The notes under the pieces are model-generated. The model was given only the letters and a program-made list of their open reading frames with translations, had not been told where the DNA came from and did not search any database. From Salinivirgaceae bacterium (GTDB lineage: Bacteria; Bacteroidota; Bacteroidia; Bacteroidales; SZUA-534): a DNA stretch of 45,586 nt. Position numbers and translations under genes: made by a program. Below, piece by piece: positions 22,988 through 30,833 of the stretch; within the stretch, counting starts at the first letter, position 1, and each line of letters begins with the position of its first letter. The stretch covers positions 1 through 45,586 of the forward strand of contig JAEINW010000016.1 in NCBI GenBank assembly GCA_016342715.1. Direction: 5' to 3'.

Positions 22988-25459
22988 ATGGATTTCCAGA
23001 AAATTGACGAGTATTATAAAAAAGTATCGTACCACAAGCAACACTCAGAATTAACCTTACAAGAATGGCAATACGCACTCAGAATGAAGTTTGCTGAGAA
23101 GTCGGCTTTTGGAATTGAAAAGTTAGATGGGCATTACGTTTTTAGCGATTATCTAGTAAAAAACTCAGAAACAAAAAATACTTATAAAGTATCAATTCGT
23201 GATAACGACAACTCAATGAATTTTTGTTCGTGCTATGATTTTAAAACAAATCACTTGGGTACATGCAAACATATTGAAGCCGTTCTTTTAAAAATAAAGA
23301 ATAATAAAAACAAGGTTAAATCACTGGAGAATAGTTATCATCCCCCATATTCATCAATGTATGTTGATTATAGAAATGGAAGGACAATTAAATTTAGATT
23401 AGGTACTGACAATAAGGATGAATTTACTCTGTTTAAGGAAAATTATTTTAATGAAAATAATACATTAAGTGAAAAATATTATTCCGAATTTTATTCAATT
23501 TATAAAGAAGCACTAAAAATAAATTCCGATCTAAAATGTTACCCCGATGTAATAAGCTTTATTGTTGACAGGGTTGAAGATGAAAAGCGCTTAAAGAAAA
23601 TTAGTGCTAAATACGATAACAATGCTCAAATATTTAATAATGGTTTAATAAAAGCAAAACTATTTCTATACCAACAGCAAGGTGTTGTTTTTGCAGCAAA
23701 AGCCGGACGCTGTTTAATAGCCGATGATATGGGGCTTGGTAAGACCATACAGGCAATTGCAGCAACTGAGGTAATGAAAACAGAAGTGGGAATTGAAAAA
23801 GTACTTATTGTTTGCCCCACATCTCTTAAGTATCAGTGGAAAGCTGAAATAGAAAAATTTACTAACAGTTCTGTTTTAGTGATTGAAGGTGCACCAGATA
23901 AACGCCCCGAGCAATATAATACTGACCACTTATACCATATTGTATCATACCATACCGCTGCAAATGACATTGAAGTTATTGATAAGCTCTTGCCAGATTT
24001 AGTAATACTAGACGAAGCTCAACGAATAAAAAATTTTAGAGCTAAAATTTCACAGAAAATTAAAAAGATTTCTTCAGATTACACTTTTGTTCTAACAGGC
24101 ACTCCTCTTGAAAACAAGCTTGAGGAACTCTATTCTATTATCCAGTTTATTGATCCATTTGTGTTAGGACCTTTTCATGAATTTATGGCAAATCACCAAA
24201 TAAAAAATGAAAATGGAAAAATTACTGGTTACCAAAATCTCAATCAGATTGGCAAAAAATTAGCTCATTTGATGATAAGGCGTACAAAAAAAGAAGTACT
24301 GAGCCAGTTACCCGAGCGAATAGATAAAGTTCTTTTAATGCCAATGACTAAAGAGCAAAGTGAATGGCACGAAGAATATAAATCGGTAGTTGCTAAATTG
24401 GTGCATAAATGGCAGCGTTTAGGGTTTTTACCCGAAAAAGACAGACAACGCCTAATGATTAATATGAATATGATGCGTATGGTATGCGATAGTACTTATA
24501 TTATTGATCAAAAATCGAGAAATGACACAAAGGTGGAAGAGCTCATGAATATTATTGAAGAGATAGATTCTGAAGGTTCTGAAAAAGTGGTTGTGTTTAG
24601 TCAGTGGCAACGTATGACAAGCATAATTGCTGCTGAACTTGATAAAAAAGGCATAAAGTATGAATATTTGCATGGAGGTGTTCCAAGCTCAAAAAGAGAA
24701 GCATTGTTTACCAATTTTACTAATGATCCTGAAGTAAAAGTGTTTTTGTCTACCGATGCCGGAGGAATTGGGCTTAATCTGCAAGTAGCCTCTCATTTAA
24801 TTAATGTGGATATTCCATGGAATCCGGCTGTGTTAGAGCAACGAATAGGGCGAATTCATAGATTGGGACAGAAGAAAAACATTTCAATAACCAATATGGT
24901 TTCGGTTGGAACAATTGAACACCGAATGCTTGATGTGCTAAGTTTTAAGTCATCATTAGCTGAAGGAATTCTTGATGACGGTGAAGATTCTATTTTTATG
25001 GGCGAAAGCAAGTTCAATAAGTTTATGGAAACAATTGACAATATGGTTCAAACCGATGAGCATGTTATACCAGAAACCATTGACGAAATTGAAACAGAAT
25101 TATATGATGAACCAATAAAACAAGATAGCCTTATAAGCAATGTTGATGAAACAATTTCTGATACTCAAATTGACAAAGAGCCTGAAGCAAATGCGGTTTA
25201 TGAAGAGAAAGAACCAACTATAGCGCATGAAAAACAAGTGCCAGAAGAAAATATATTTACAGCAGGAATAAAGCTTTTGGGTCGTTTGTCAGAAACATTA
25301 GCCGATAAAGAAGCTACAAAAAAATTGGTGGACTCGGTAATTGAAAAAGATAAAGAAACTGGAAAAACATATTTAAAAATACCTGTTGAAAATGACAAAG
25401 TTGTTGAAAATGCTTTAAATCTATTGGGTACTTTTATACAAAACTTATCAAATAAATAA
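22988..25459 (+). CDS. SNF2-family helicase with SWIM zinc finger
   Basis: 823 residues. A SWIM finger is at 80-95 (C-x-C ... C-x-H in FCSCYDFKTNHLGTCKH). The SNF2 motor follows: motif I DDMGLGKTIQ (about 246), Ia ICPTSLKYQW-like, motif II DEAQRIKN, III LTGTPLENKLEEL, IV QWQRM, V STDAGGIGLNLQ and VI QRIGRIHRLGQ. The last 130 residues are acidic and of no known fold. Such stand-alone SNF2-SWIM proteins are common in bacteria; roles in DNA remodelling or phage defence have been proposed for relatives, but there is no known defence partner here. It has its own promoter and a strong terminator. Confidence 0.9.
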   Translation: MDFQKIDEYYKKVSYHKQHSELTLQEWQYALRMKFAEKSAFGIEKLDGHYVFSDYLVKNSETKNTYKVSIRDNDNSMNFCSCYDFKTNHLGTCKHIEAVLLKIKNNKNKVKSLENSYHPPYSSMYVDYRNGRTIKFRLGTDNKDEFTLFKENYFNENNTLSEKYYSEFYSIYKEALKINSDLKCYPDVISFIVDRVEDEKRLKKISAKYDNNAQIFNNGLIKAKLFLYQQQGVVFAAKAGRCLIADDMGLGKTIQAIAATEVMKTEVGIEKVLIVCPTSLKYQWKAEIEKFTNSSVLVIEGAPDKRPEQYNTDHLYHIVSYHTAANDIEVIDKLLPDLVILDEAQRIKNFRAKISQKIKKISSDYTFVLTGTPLENKLEELYSIIQFIDPFVLGPFHEFMANHQIKNENGKITGYQNLNQIGKKLAHLMIRRTKKEVLSQLPERIDKVLLMPMTKEQSEWHEEYKSVVAKLVHKWQRLGFLPEKDRQRLMINMNMMRMVCDSTYIIDQKSRNDTKVEELMNIIEEIDSEGSEKVVVFSQWQRMTSIIAAELDKKGIKYEYLHGGVPSSKREALFTNFTNDPEVKVFLSTDAGGIGLNLQVASHLINVDIPWNPAVLEQRIGRIHRLGQKKNISITNMVSVGTIEHRMLDVLSFKSSLAEGILDDGEDSIFMGESKFNKFMETIDNMVQTDEHVIPETIDEIETELYDEPIKQDSLISNVDETISDTQIDKEPEANAVYEEKEPTIAHEKQVPEENIFTAGIKLLGRLSETLADKEATKKLVDSVIEKDKETGKTYLKIPVENDKVVENALNLLGTFIQNLSNK

Positions 25460-25477
25460 TTTAGAGAAAAAATTACA

Positions 25478-25510
25478 AAAGACCAGAATAGTTGCTGCTC
25501 TGGTCTTTTT
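25478..25510. terminator. terminator between convergent genes
   Basis: AAAGACCAGA (25478-25487) pairs with TCTGGTCTTT (25499-25508) and T-runs lie on both sides of the stem, so it can serve the helicase gene (+) and the ATPase gene (-). Confidence 0.85.
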
Positions 25511-25525
25511 AATTGTAAAATCATA

Positions 25526-26653
25526 TCAATCCATAATAAACTCGGTAAAGTTTTCTTGACTAATCACCTTAGTTTCAGTTCCAGGATAGCCTTCGATAAA
25601 TGATTTTGGGAATTTTACTTTTCTTCTTGGATTCCATTTAAACTCAAAGGCAAAAAGCTTTCCCTCTCGTTCTTCAATAAAATCAACTTCTTGTTGAGCA
25701 TGGTTACGCCAAAAATAATAGTTAGAATAATTTCCGTTATAATGATTGTATTTCATACGCTCGCTAATTAGAAAATTCTCCCATAAACCACCAATATCTT
25801 GACGAAGACTCAACATATTGAAATTATTTAAAATGGCATTTCGTACCCCATTGTCGTAAAAATACACTTTACGAGTTCGTTTTAGCTCGTTGCGCAAATT
25901 ACGATTTAAAGTGGGTAAACGAAATATTACAAATGCTTGTTCAAGCAAGCGAATATATTTTTCTACAGTAGCCTTATCTAACCCTATTAATTGAGCTAAT
26001 TCGTTATACGATACTTGCTGCCCAACTTGTAAAGCCAACGCTTGCAAAAGCTTTTCAATTTTATTCGATTTTTTAATATTATCCAATATCAGAATATCTT
26101 TATAAAGATAACTATCCGAAATTAATTTAAGAATCTCTACTTGATTACCTGCAGAAGTAACTACTTCAGGGTAATAACCATAAATCAAACGCTGTTCCAA
26201 ATTCTGAAACTCTTCCCAAAAACTTGTATGATTAACCATTTCTGCAAACGACATAGGAAATAACAGATATTCCCATTTGCGTCCGGTTAGTGGTTCATTT
26301 ATTATATTCGCTAATTCAAATGCCGACGAACCCGTAGCAACAACCTGCACACCTTTCATTTCGTCAACTATCATTTTAAGTGTAACACCAATATTTTCAA
26401 TGCGTTGGGCTTCATCAATAAATATCACTTTATTGTTTCCTACTATCTGTTTGAGCTGGCTAAAAGTAGGGTTATTCAGCATTTGTCGTACAGCAGGGTC
26501 GTCACCATTTAAAAACATTTGTTTTTGCTTAACTAAATTGCTTAGTTTTTTAATAATAGTTGTTTTTCCAGCTTGTCTTGATCCAAGAATAATAATAACT
26601 TTTCCAGAAAACATTTGTTTGTCAATTCTAGCACTTAATCTCCTAGGAATCAC
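25526..26653 (-). CDS. AAA ATPase with DUF4143 domain
   Basis: 375 residues. The N-terminal ATPase (AAA_14) has Walker A GSRQAGKTT (about 24-32), Walker B VIFIDEAQR, and sensor VATGSSAFELA. A linker with a helix-turn-helix-like part (SYNELAQLIGLDKATVEKYIRLLEQAFVI) leads to the DUF4143 region, with the conserved KVYFYDNGVRNAIL and FWRNHAQQEVDFIEER. The last motif resembles a PD-(D/E)xK-like nuclease core (E-x-D-F-I-E...FEFKWN), as noted for this family. Function unknown. The start is GTG at 26653: the only in-frame codon after the upstream stop; the first ATG is 13 residues in and would cut the ATPase start. Confidence 0.88.
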   Translation of the reverse strand: MIPRRLSARIDKQMFSGKVIIILGSRQAGKTTIIKKLSNLVKQKQMFLNGDDPAVRQMLNNPTFSQLKQIVGNNKVIFIDEAQRIENIGVTLKMIVDEMKGVQVVATGSSAFELANIINEPLTGRKWEYLLFPMSFAEMVNHTSFWEEFQNLEQRLIYGYYPEVVTSAGNQVEILKLISDSYLYKDILILDNIKKSNKIEKLLQALALQVGQQVSYNELAQLIGLDKATVEKYIRLLEQAFVIFRLPTLNRNLRNELKRTRKVYFYDNGVRNAILNNFNMLSLRQDIGGLWENFLISERMKYNHYNGNYSNYYFWRNHAQQEVDFIEEREGKLFAFEFKWNPRRKVKFPKSFIEGYPGTETKVISQENFTEFIMD

Positions 26654-26852
26654 AACATTAAAATTTTGCTAAATTATGAAAAAAGGAAATGCAATGCCAA
26701 TATATATACATATATTACGATTTAAATAACATATATAGTATAATTAGAGTGATTATAATATAAATAATTATATTAATAATGGGAACGTAAGCACATAATT
26801 AATATAAAAAATGGGAATATAATTATGTATAATAGAAATTAGATGATTTAAT

Positions 26853-26888
26853 AAAACCTAAAGCCAAAGGATCTGACTCTAGGTTTTT
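26853..26888 (-). terminator. terminator-like hairpin after the valS 3' remnant
   Basis: AAAACCTA (26853-26860) pairs with TAGGTTTT (26880-26887), eight bases perfect around a 19-base loop, lying just downstream of the minus-strand valS remnant. The rest of 26654-26852 is AT-rich and holds a weak inverted repeat (26793-26800 with 26821-26828). Confidence 0.45.
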
Positions 26889-26896
26889 GAAATGTG

Positions 26897-26984
26897 CTAT
26901 TTATTTAAATTAGCCATTTGTTCTTCAATAGCTTTGATTTTTGCTTCAGCATCGGCCTGTTTTTTTGCGTTCTATTGCAAATGC
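26897..26984 (-). pseudogene. displaced 3' end of a valS gene
   Basis: On the minus strand the frame reads [20 protein letters not shown] and a stop (26897-26899); the intact ValS ends [20 protein letters not shown]. Bases 26912-26972 match 30849-30908 with one substitution and one inserted T, which breaks the frame (KKQ to KKT). Upstream of that, ttt-gca-ata-gaa-cgc here versus gtg-gcc-att-gaa-cgc there shows similar protein with changed codons, so this copy came from a diverged valS. It is a fragment only. Confidence 0.8.
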
Positions 26985-27020
26985 ATTTCTGAAAATCACA
27001 CATGTTAAACATTAGCTTTG

Positions 27021-27063
27021 ACAAAATATATTTTGCTAAAAACTTTAACAAAATATATTTTGT
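27021..27063. promoter_or_regulatory. double palindromic operator of the ATPase cassette
   Basis: ACAAAATATATTTTGT (27048-27063) is a perfect 16-bp palindrome, and ACAAAATATATTTTGC (27021-27036) is the same sequence with one end base changed. Centres are 27 bp apart. The downstream copy ends four bases before the -7 element at 27067, where a bound protein would block RNA polymerase; the upstream copy would allow cooperative or looped binding. No separate regulator gene is adjacent, so a distant one or the winged-helix part of the first ATPase would bind here. Confidence 0.65.
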
Positions 27064-27066
27064 CAT

Positions 27067-27074
27067 TATCTTTG
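27067..27074 (+). promoter_or_regulatory. -7 promoter element of the ATPase cassette
   Basis: TATCTTTG fits TAnnTTTG, 22 bp before the ATG at 27097, immediately behind the second operator copy. Confidence 0.6.
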
Positions 27075-27096
27075 TTGCGAATTAACAAAAAATATC

Positions 27097-28257
27097 ATGA
27101 ATACAATTATTGGACAGGCAGCAACTGGAGATAAGTTTTATATAAGAAAAAAGTTAATTGAGAGGTTGTGGAGAAAAATAGAGGCGGAAAACAATATCCT
27201 TCTTTCTGCTCCCAGAAGAATCGGCAAAACATCCATAATGCTATACTGCCTGAATAATCCCAAAGAAAACTATGACATCATCTATTTAATAACTGAATCG
27301 GTGAATAATCAGAATGAATTTTATCGAAAACTAGTGAAAGATTTAGATGAAAAATTAAAAACTTCGAAAAAAGTAAAAAATTACATTCGAAATATTGTCA
27401 ATTCTAATAAAATAAAATCCATTGGACCTGATGGTGTTACCTTCGACAACAAAGAAGTTAACTATTATGAAGATTTTGTAAATATTTCAGAACAACTCGA
27501 ATTAGATGGTTGCAAAATGATCATTATGATAGATGAATTTGCCCAAACAGTTGAAAATATAATGCAGGATGAAGGAGACCAGTCGGCAATTAAGTTTCTG
27601 GAATCAGTTCGGGAACTCCGAATTAATCCAAAAATAAGTGATAAAGTTCAATTTATTTTTGCGGGTTCAATTGGTTTAGAAAACATTGCAAGTCAGCTTA
27701 ATTCCATAAGTACAATAAATGATTTATATCCGTTTCAAGTTACTCCTTTTTCTATTGAAGAAGCAGAGGAGTACATCTATACAATACCTTTAAAAAATGA
27801 AAAATACGATTTTCAAAAAGAGAATATTAAGTATCTGTTAGATCGATTGGCGTGGAACATTCCTTATTTTATTAATATAATATTGGATGAAGTTGATGAC
27901 ATTTGTTTTGATCAAGGAACAAAAATAATAACAAAGGAAATTATTGATGTAGCTTTTAAAAATTCATTAAAAAATCGCACTTATTTTGAGCATTGGCATA
28001 GAAGATTGAGAAAAGCATATAAACAGAATTATTATAATTTTTCAAAGGACATTTTGAATTGTGCAGCAAAAAACGGATCCATTTCACGTGCTGAAATTTC
28101 CAATATTGCTATAGGATTAGAGATTTCTGAAACCTATAAAGATGTATTAAACTCGTTGATTTATGATGGTTATTTAAATAATCAAAACAATCAAAATATT
28201 TATGTTTTTAATTCTCCTCTATTAAGAGAATGGTGGTTTAACGAAGTAACAAATTAA
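27097..28257 (+). CDS. AAA+ ATPase with C-terminal winged-helix domain
   Basis: 386 residues. Residues 10-45 fit an archaeal-ATPase-like/STAND-type P-loop module: YIRKKLIERLW then Walker A SAPRRIGKTS (37-46). Walker B is MIIMIDEF (near 140), followed by FIFAGSIGLEN (sensor) and FQVTPFSIEEAEEYI. From about 300 it has a winged-helix-like end (ILNCAAKNGSISRAEISNI, then VLNSLIYDGYLNN and YVFNSPLLREWW). The build is that of ATPases that hold an HTH and a ligand-induced switch. It is the first gene of a two-gene operon: the next gene starts three bases after its stop. Function unknown; a defence or toxin-type signal system is one possibility. Confidence 0.75.
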   Translation: MNTIIGQAATGDKFYIRKKLIERLWRKIEAENNILLSAPRRIGKTSIMLYCLNNPKENYDIIYLITESVNNQNEFYRKLVKDLDEKLKTSKKVKNYIRNIVNSNKIKSIGPDGVTFDNKEVNYYEDFVNISEQLELDGCKMIIMIDEFAQTVENIMQDEGDQSAIKFLESVRELRINPKISDKVQFIFAGSIGLENIASQLNSISTINDLYPFQVTPFSIEEAEEYIYTIPLKNEKYDFQKENIKYLLDRLAWNIPYFINIILDEVDDICFDQGTKIITKEIIDVAFKNSLKNRTYFEHWHRRLRKAYKQNYYNFSKDILNCAAKNGSISRAEISNIAIGLEISETYKDVLNSLIYDGYLNNQNNQNIYVFNSPLLREWWFNEVTN

Positions 28258-28260
28258 ACA

Positions 28261-30774
28261 ATGAATACTTTCCAAATATTTAATCCAGGAAACCAGTCAG
28301 AGAAAGAGCTTGTGCAAAATTTTTGTATTCGCAAAAATGAATTCAACAAGATCAGGAAAATTATTATCGATGACACTATGGAAACAGCACCTCAGCATTT
28401 TATTATACAGGGTATACGTGGAAGTGGAAAAACAACCTTGTTGTTACGAACATACTATGAATTGAAAAATGATAAAAAATTAAGTAAGTGGTTAATACCT
28501 ATTATTTTTAATGAAGAGCAATATAGTGTTAACAAGTTATTTAAATTCTGGGAACAAATCGCCATTGAGTTAGAACAGGAATCAAAAGGTTATTGTGGGT
28601 TGGTAGATAAAATGCAGGAGTCTGATAAAGTTGAAACTTATGAAGAACACTGTTATGATACATTGTTTAAAGTCTTAGAAGTCAATAAAAACAAAATATG
28701 TGTTTTTATTGACAATATTGGGGATATTTTACAAAAGCTAACAAAAAAAGATCAGCAAAGGTTAAGGGAGGTTTTGATAACTAATAATCAAATTAGAATT
28801 ATTGGTGCTTCATCGGTTGTGTTGGAATCTACATACAAGTATGATGAACCTTTTTATGAATATTTTAAAATAATTGCTTTAAATGAGCTAAAAAGTCAGG
28901 AAGCAAGAGACTTTCTTTTAGAATTAGATAAGATAAATAACTCGAATAAAATTCAAAAAATAATTGAAAAATCTCCAGGAAGAATCGAAGCGCTAAGAAT
29001 TATCACAGGAGGTGTACCTCGAACCATTGTTCTATTGTATGAGATATTTATAAATGACAAAAATGGAGATTCTTTTAAAGATTTGGAAGTGCTATTGGAC
29101 AGAGTTACTCCGCTCTATAAACACCGAATGGATGATTTGCCAACCCAACAACAGGAAATAGTTGATTGTATTGCATTAAATTGGGATGCTATACCAGTAA
29201 AAGAAATTGCCCGAAAAACCCGAATGGAAAGCAAAGCGGTTTCGGCACAACTTCGTTTGTTAGAAAAAAACTCTGTGGTAATAATGAAAACAACCACAAC
29301 AAAAAACCACTTGTACCAGATAAAAGAACGATTTTTTAATATTTGGTATATAATGCGGAATGGTAGAAAATCTGATAAAAATAAGGTTAAATGGTTGACT
29401 AATTTTTTAGAAGTTTGGTGTGACAAGGACTCACTTAATGAAATGATAGACCAGCACATTGAAAAATTGAAAACTGGAGATGTATATGATATATATGCAT
29501 ATAGTTTATCTGAAGCTTTTGCAAATATTATTCCTTCATCGGATAAGCAACACCTCTTATTAAAGAAGACCAAGTCATATTTGAAAACTGAAAAAAGTGA
29601 ATTGTCTGGCAAACTTTCAAAGTCAGATATTCAACTCGTCTATGAAGATATAATTACTTTAATAGAAGGGAAACAATTTAATAAAGCAATTCAAAAACTT
29701 AAGCAAAAAGAATCGAAAACAGGATATATTGAATATGCACTTGCCTATATTTATTGGTATTGTCTAAAGGATAAGGAGAATGCAGAAAAACAATATATAA
29801 TAGCAATAGATAAAGGATATGATAGGGCATTATACTATCTAGCATTACTTTATAGAAACGAATTTAAAGAATATATCAAAGCAGAGAAGTACTATTTAGA
29901 GGCTCTTGAAAGAGGCAATACGGAAGTCAACTTTAATTTAGCAGATCTTTATGAAAAAGAATTAAAAGATTTTGTTAAAGCTGAGAAATTTTATCTGAAG
30001 GCTATTGAAAAAGGTAATGTGAACGCTATGAATAATTTAGCTGTGATTTATTTTAATGAATTCCAAGATTACATTCAGGCTGAGAAATATTTTCTTATGG
30101 CAAGTAAGTTTGAGAACAAAATAGCTATAAATAATTTGGCCCAGTTATATGGGAATATATTTAAGAATTATGAAAAAGCTGAAAAATATTATAAAATTGC
30201 GGCTGAAAAGGGAGATGATGCTGCAATGAATAATCTTGGAACTCTTTACTTCAATGGAATAAAAAATTATTCTGAAGCTGAAAAATATTTTCGTTTAGCC
30301 TCTGAGAAAGGTAACTTAAATGCTATATGCAACCTTGGAAAGTTGTTTTTCAAATTCAGAAAAGATAAAATTGAAGCATTACAAGTTACTGAAAAAGCAT
30401 TTAATCTTAATTCTAATTATGAAGATTTAATTCTCACTTATTCTTTAATCCTCATATGGCACAATAAAATTGAAAAAGCGATAGAAATTTCAAAACCAGT
30501 TTTCAATAGTAAAATTTATATTGGCAAAAATTCAATTAATGTTGAAACTCTTATAAAAATATTAATCGCTAAAAAACAATACAACTATGTATATAAAATA
30601 TTTAAAGAAAATAAACACCAAATTAAAGACCGTTTAAAACCCATTTATTATGCGCTTATGCATTTTATGCAGGATAAATACCCTGATGAAATTAAAAAAA
30701 TGGGCGAAGAATTAAAAGAAACGGTTGAAAGTATTGTTCAAGTTATACTAGAAATGAGAGAAAAATATAAGTAA
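28261..30774 (+). CDS. STAND-like ATPase with Sel1/TPR repeats
   Basis: 837 residues. Residues 18-260: P-loop ATPase, Walker A GIRGSGKTTL (51-60), Walker B KICVFIDNIGD (about 145), sensor RIIGASSVVLE. Residues 290-365: winged helix (QQEIVDCIALNWDAIPVKEIARKTRM, with LRLLEKNSVVIM and RFFNIWYIMRNG). From about 490 to 720 are tandem Sel1-like repeats of about 36 residues with A-x-K-Y-Y-x-x-A-x-x-x-G-x-x-x-A-x-x-N-L-A-x-L-Y. The TPR array likely senses a protein ligand and the ATPase acts as the switch, as in STAND proteins. No effector domain is seen in either gene. A tail fragment of a relative survives at 22806-22880. Possible role: phage defence; this is inference. Confidence 0.72.
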   Translation: MNTFQIFNPGNQSEKELVQNFCIRKNEFNKIRKIIIDDTMETAPQHFIIQGIRGSGKTTLLLRTYYELKNDKKLSKWLIPIIFNEEQYSVNKLFKFWEQIAIELEQESKGYCGLVDKMQESDKVETYEEHCYDTLFKVLEVNKNKICVFIDNIGDILQKLTKKDQQRLREVLITNNQIRIIGASSVVLESTYKYDEPFYEYFKIIALNELKSQEARDFLLELDKINNSNKIQKIIEKSPGRIEALRIITGGVPRTIVLLYEIFINDKNGDSFKDLEVLLDRVTPLYKHRMDDLPTQQQEIVDCIALNWDAIPVKEIARKTRMESKAVSAQLRLLEKNSVVIMKTTTTKNHLYQIKERFFNIWYIMRNGRKSDKNKVKWLTNFLEVWCDKDSLNEMIDQHIEKLKTGDVYDIYAYSLSEAFANIIPSSDKQHLLLKKTKSYLKTEKSELSGKLSKSDIQLVYEDIITLIEGKQFNKAIQKLKQKESKTGYIEYALAYIYWYCLKDKENAEKQYIIAIDKGYDRALYYLALLYRNEFKEYIKAEKYYLEALERGNTEVNFNLADLYEKELKDFVKAEKFYLKAIEKGNVNAMNNLAVIYFNEFQDYIQAEKYFLMASKFENKIAINNLAQLYGNIFKNYEKAEKYYKIAAEKGDDAAMNNLGTLYFNGIKNYSEAEKYFRLASEKGNLNAICNLGKLFFKFRKDKIEALQVTEKAFNLNSNYEDLILTYSLILIWHNKIEKAIEISKPVFNSKIYIGKNSINVETLIKILIAKKQYNYVYKIFKENKHQIKDRLKPIYYALMHFMQDKYPDEIKKMGEELKETVESIVQVILEMREKYK

Positions 30775-30778
30775 AATA

Positions 30779-30813
30779 AAAACGTCCGATGTTTTAAAAA
30801 CATCGGACGTTTT
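30779..30813. terminator. strong bidirectional terminator
   Basis: AAAACGTCCGATGTTTT (30779-30795) and AAAACATCGGACGTTTT (30797-30813) are perfect inverted copies, able to form a long stem with runs of T on either strand. It separates the convergent ATPase cassette and valS. Confidence 0.92.
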
Positions 30814-30833
30814 GTTTATATCTAGCTTTTTAA

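Noticed and set aside
22988-26653. A DISARM-like or other named defence system built on the SNF2 helicase and DUF4143 ATPase
   Set aside because: The genes are convergent with a terminator between them, and no methylase, nuclease or DISARM partner is present.
26761-26830. Repeated ATGGGAA segments as a repeat array
   Set aside because: Only two short copies in AT-rich DNA, not enough to support a repeat family.
27021-27063. A CRISPR-like repeat array
   Set aside because: Only two copies, both palindromic and promoter-linked, with no further repeats or cas genes.
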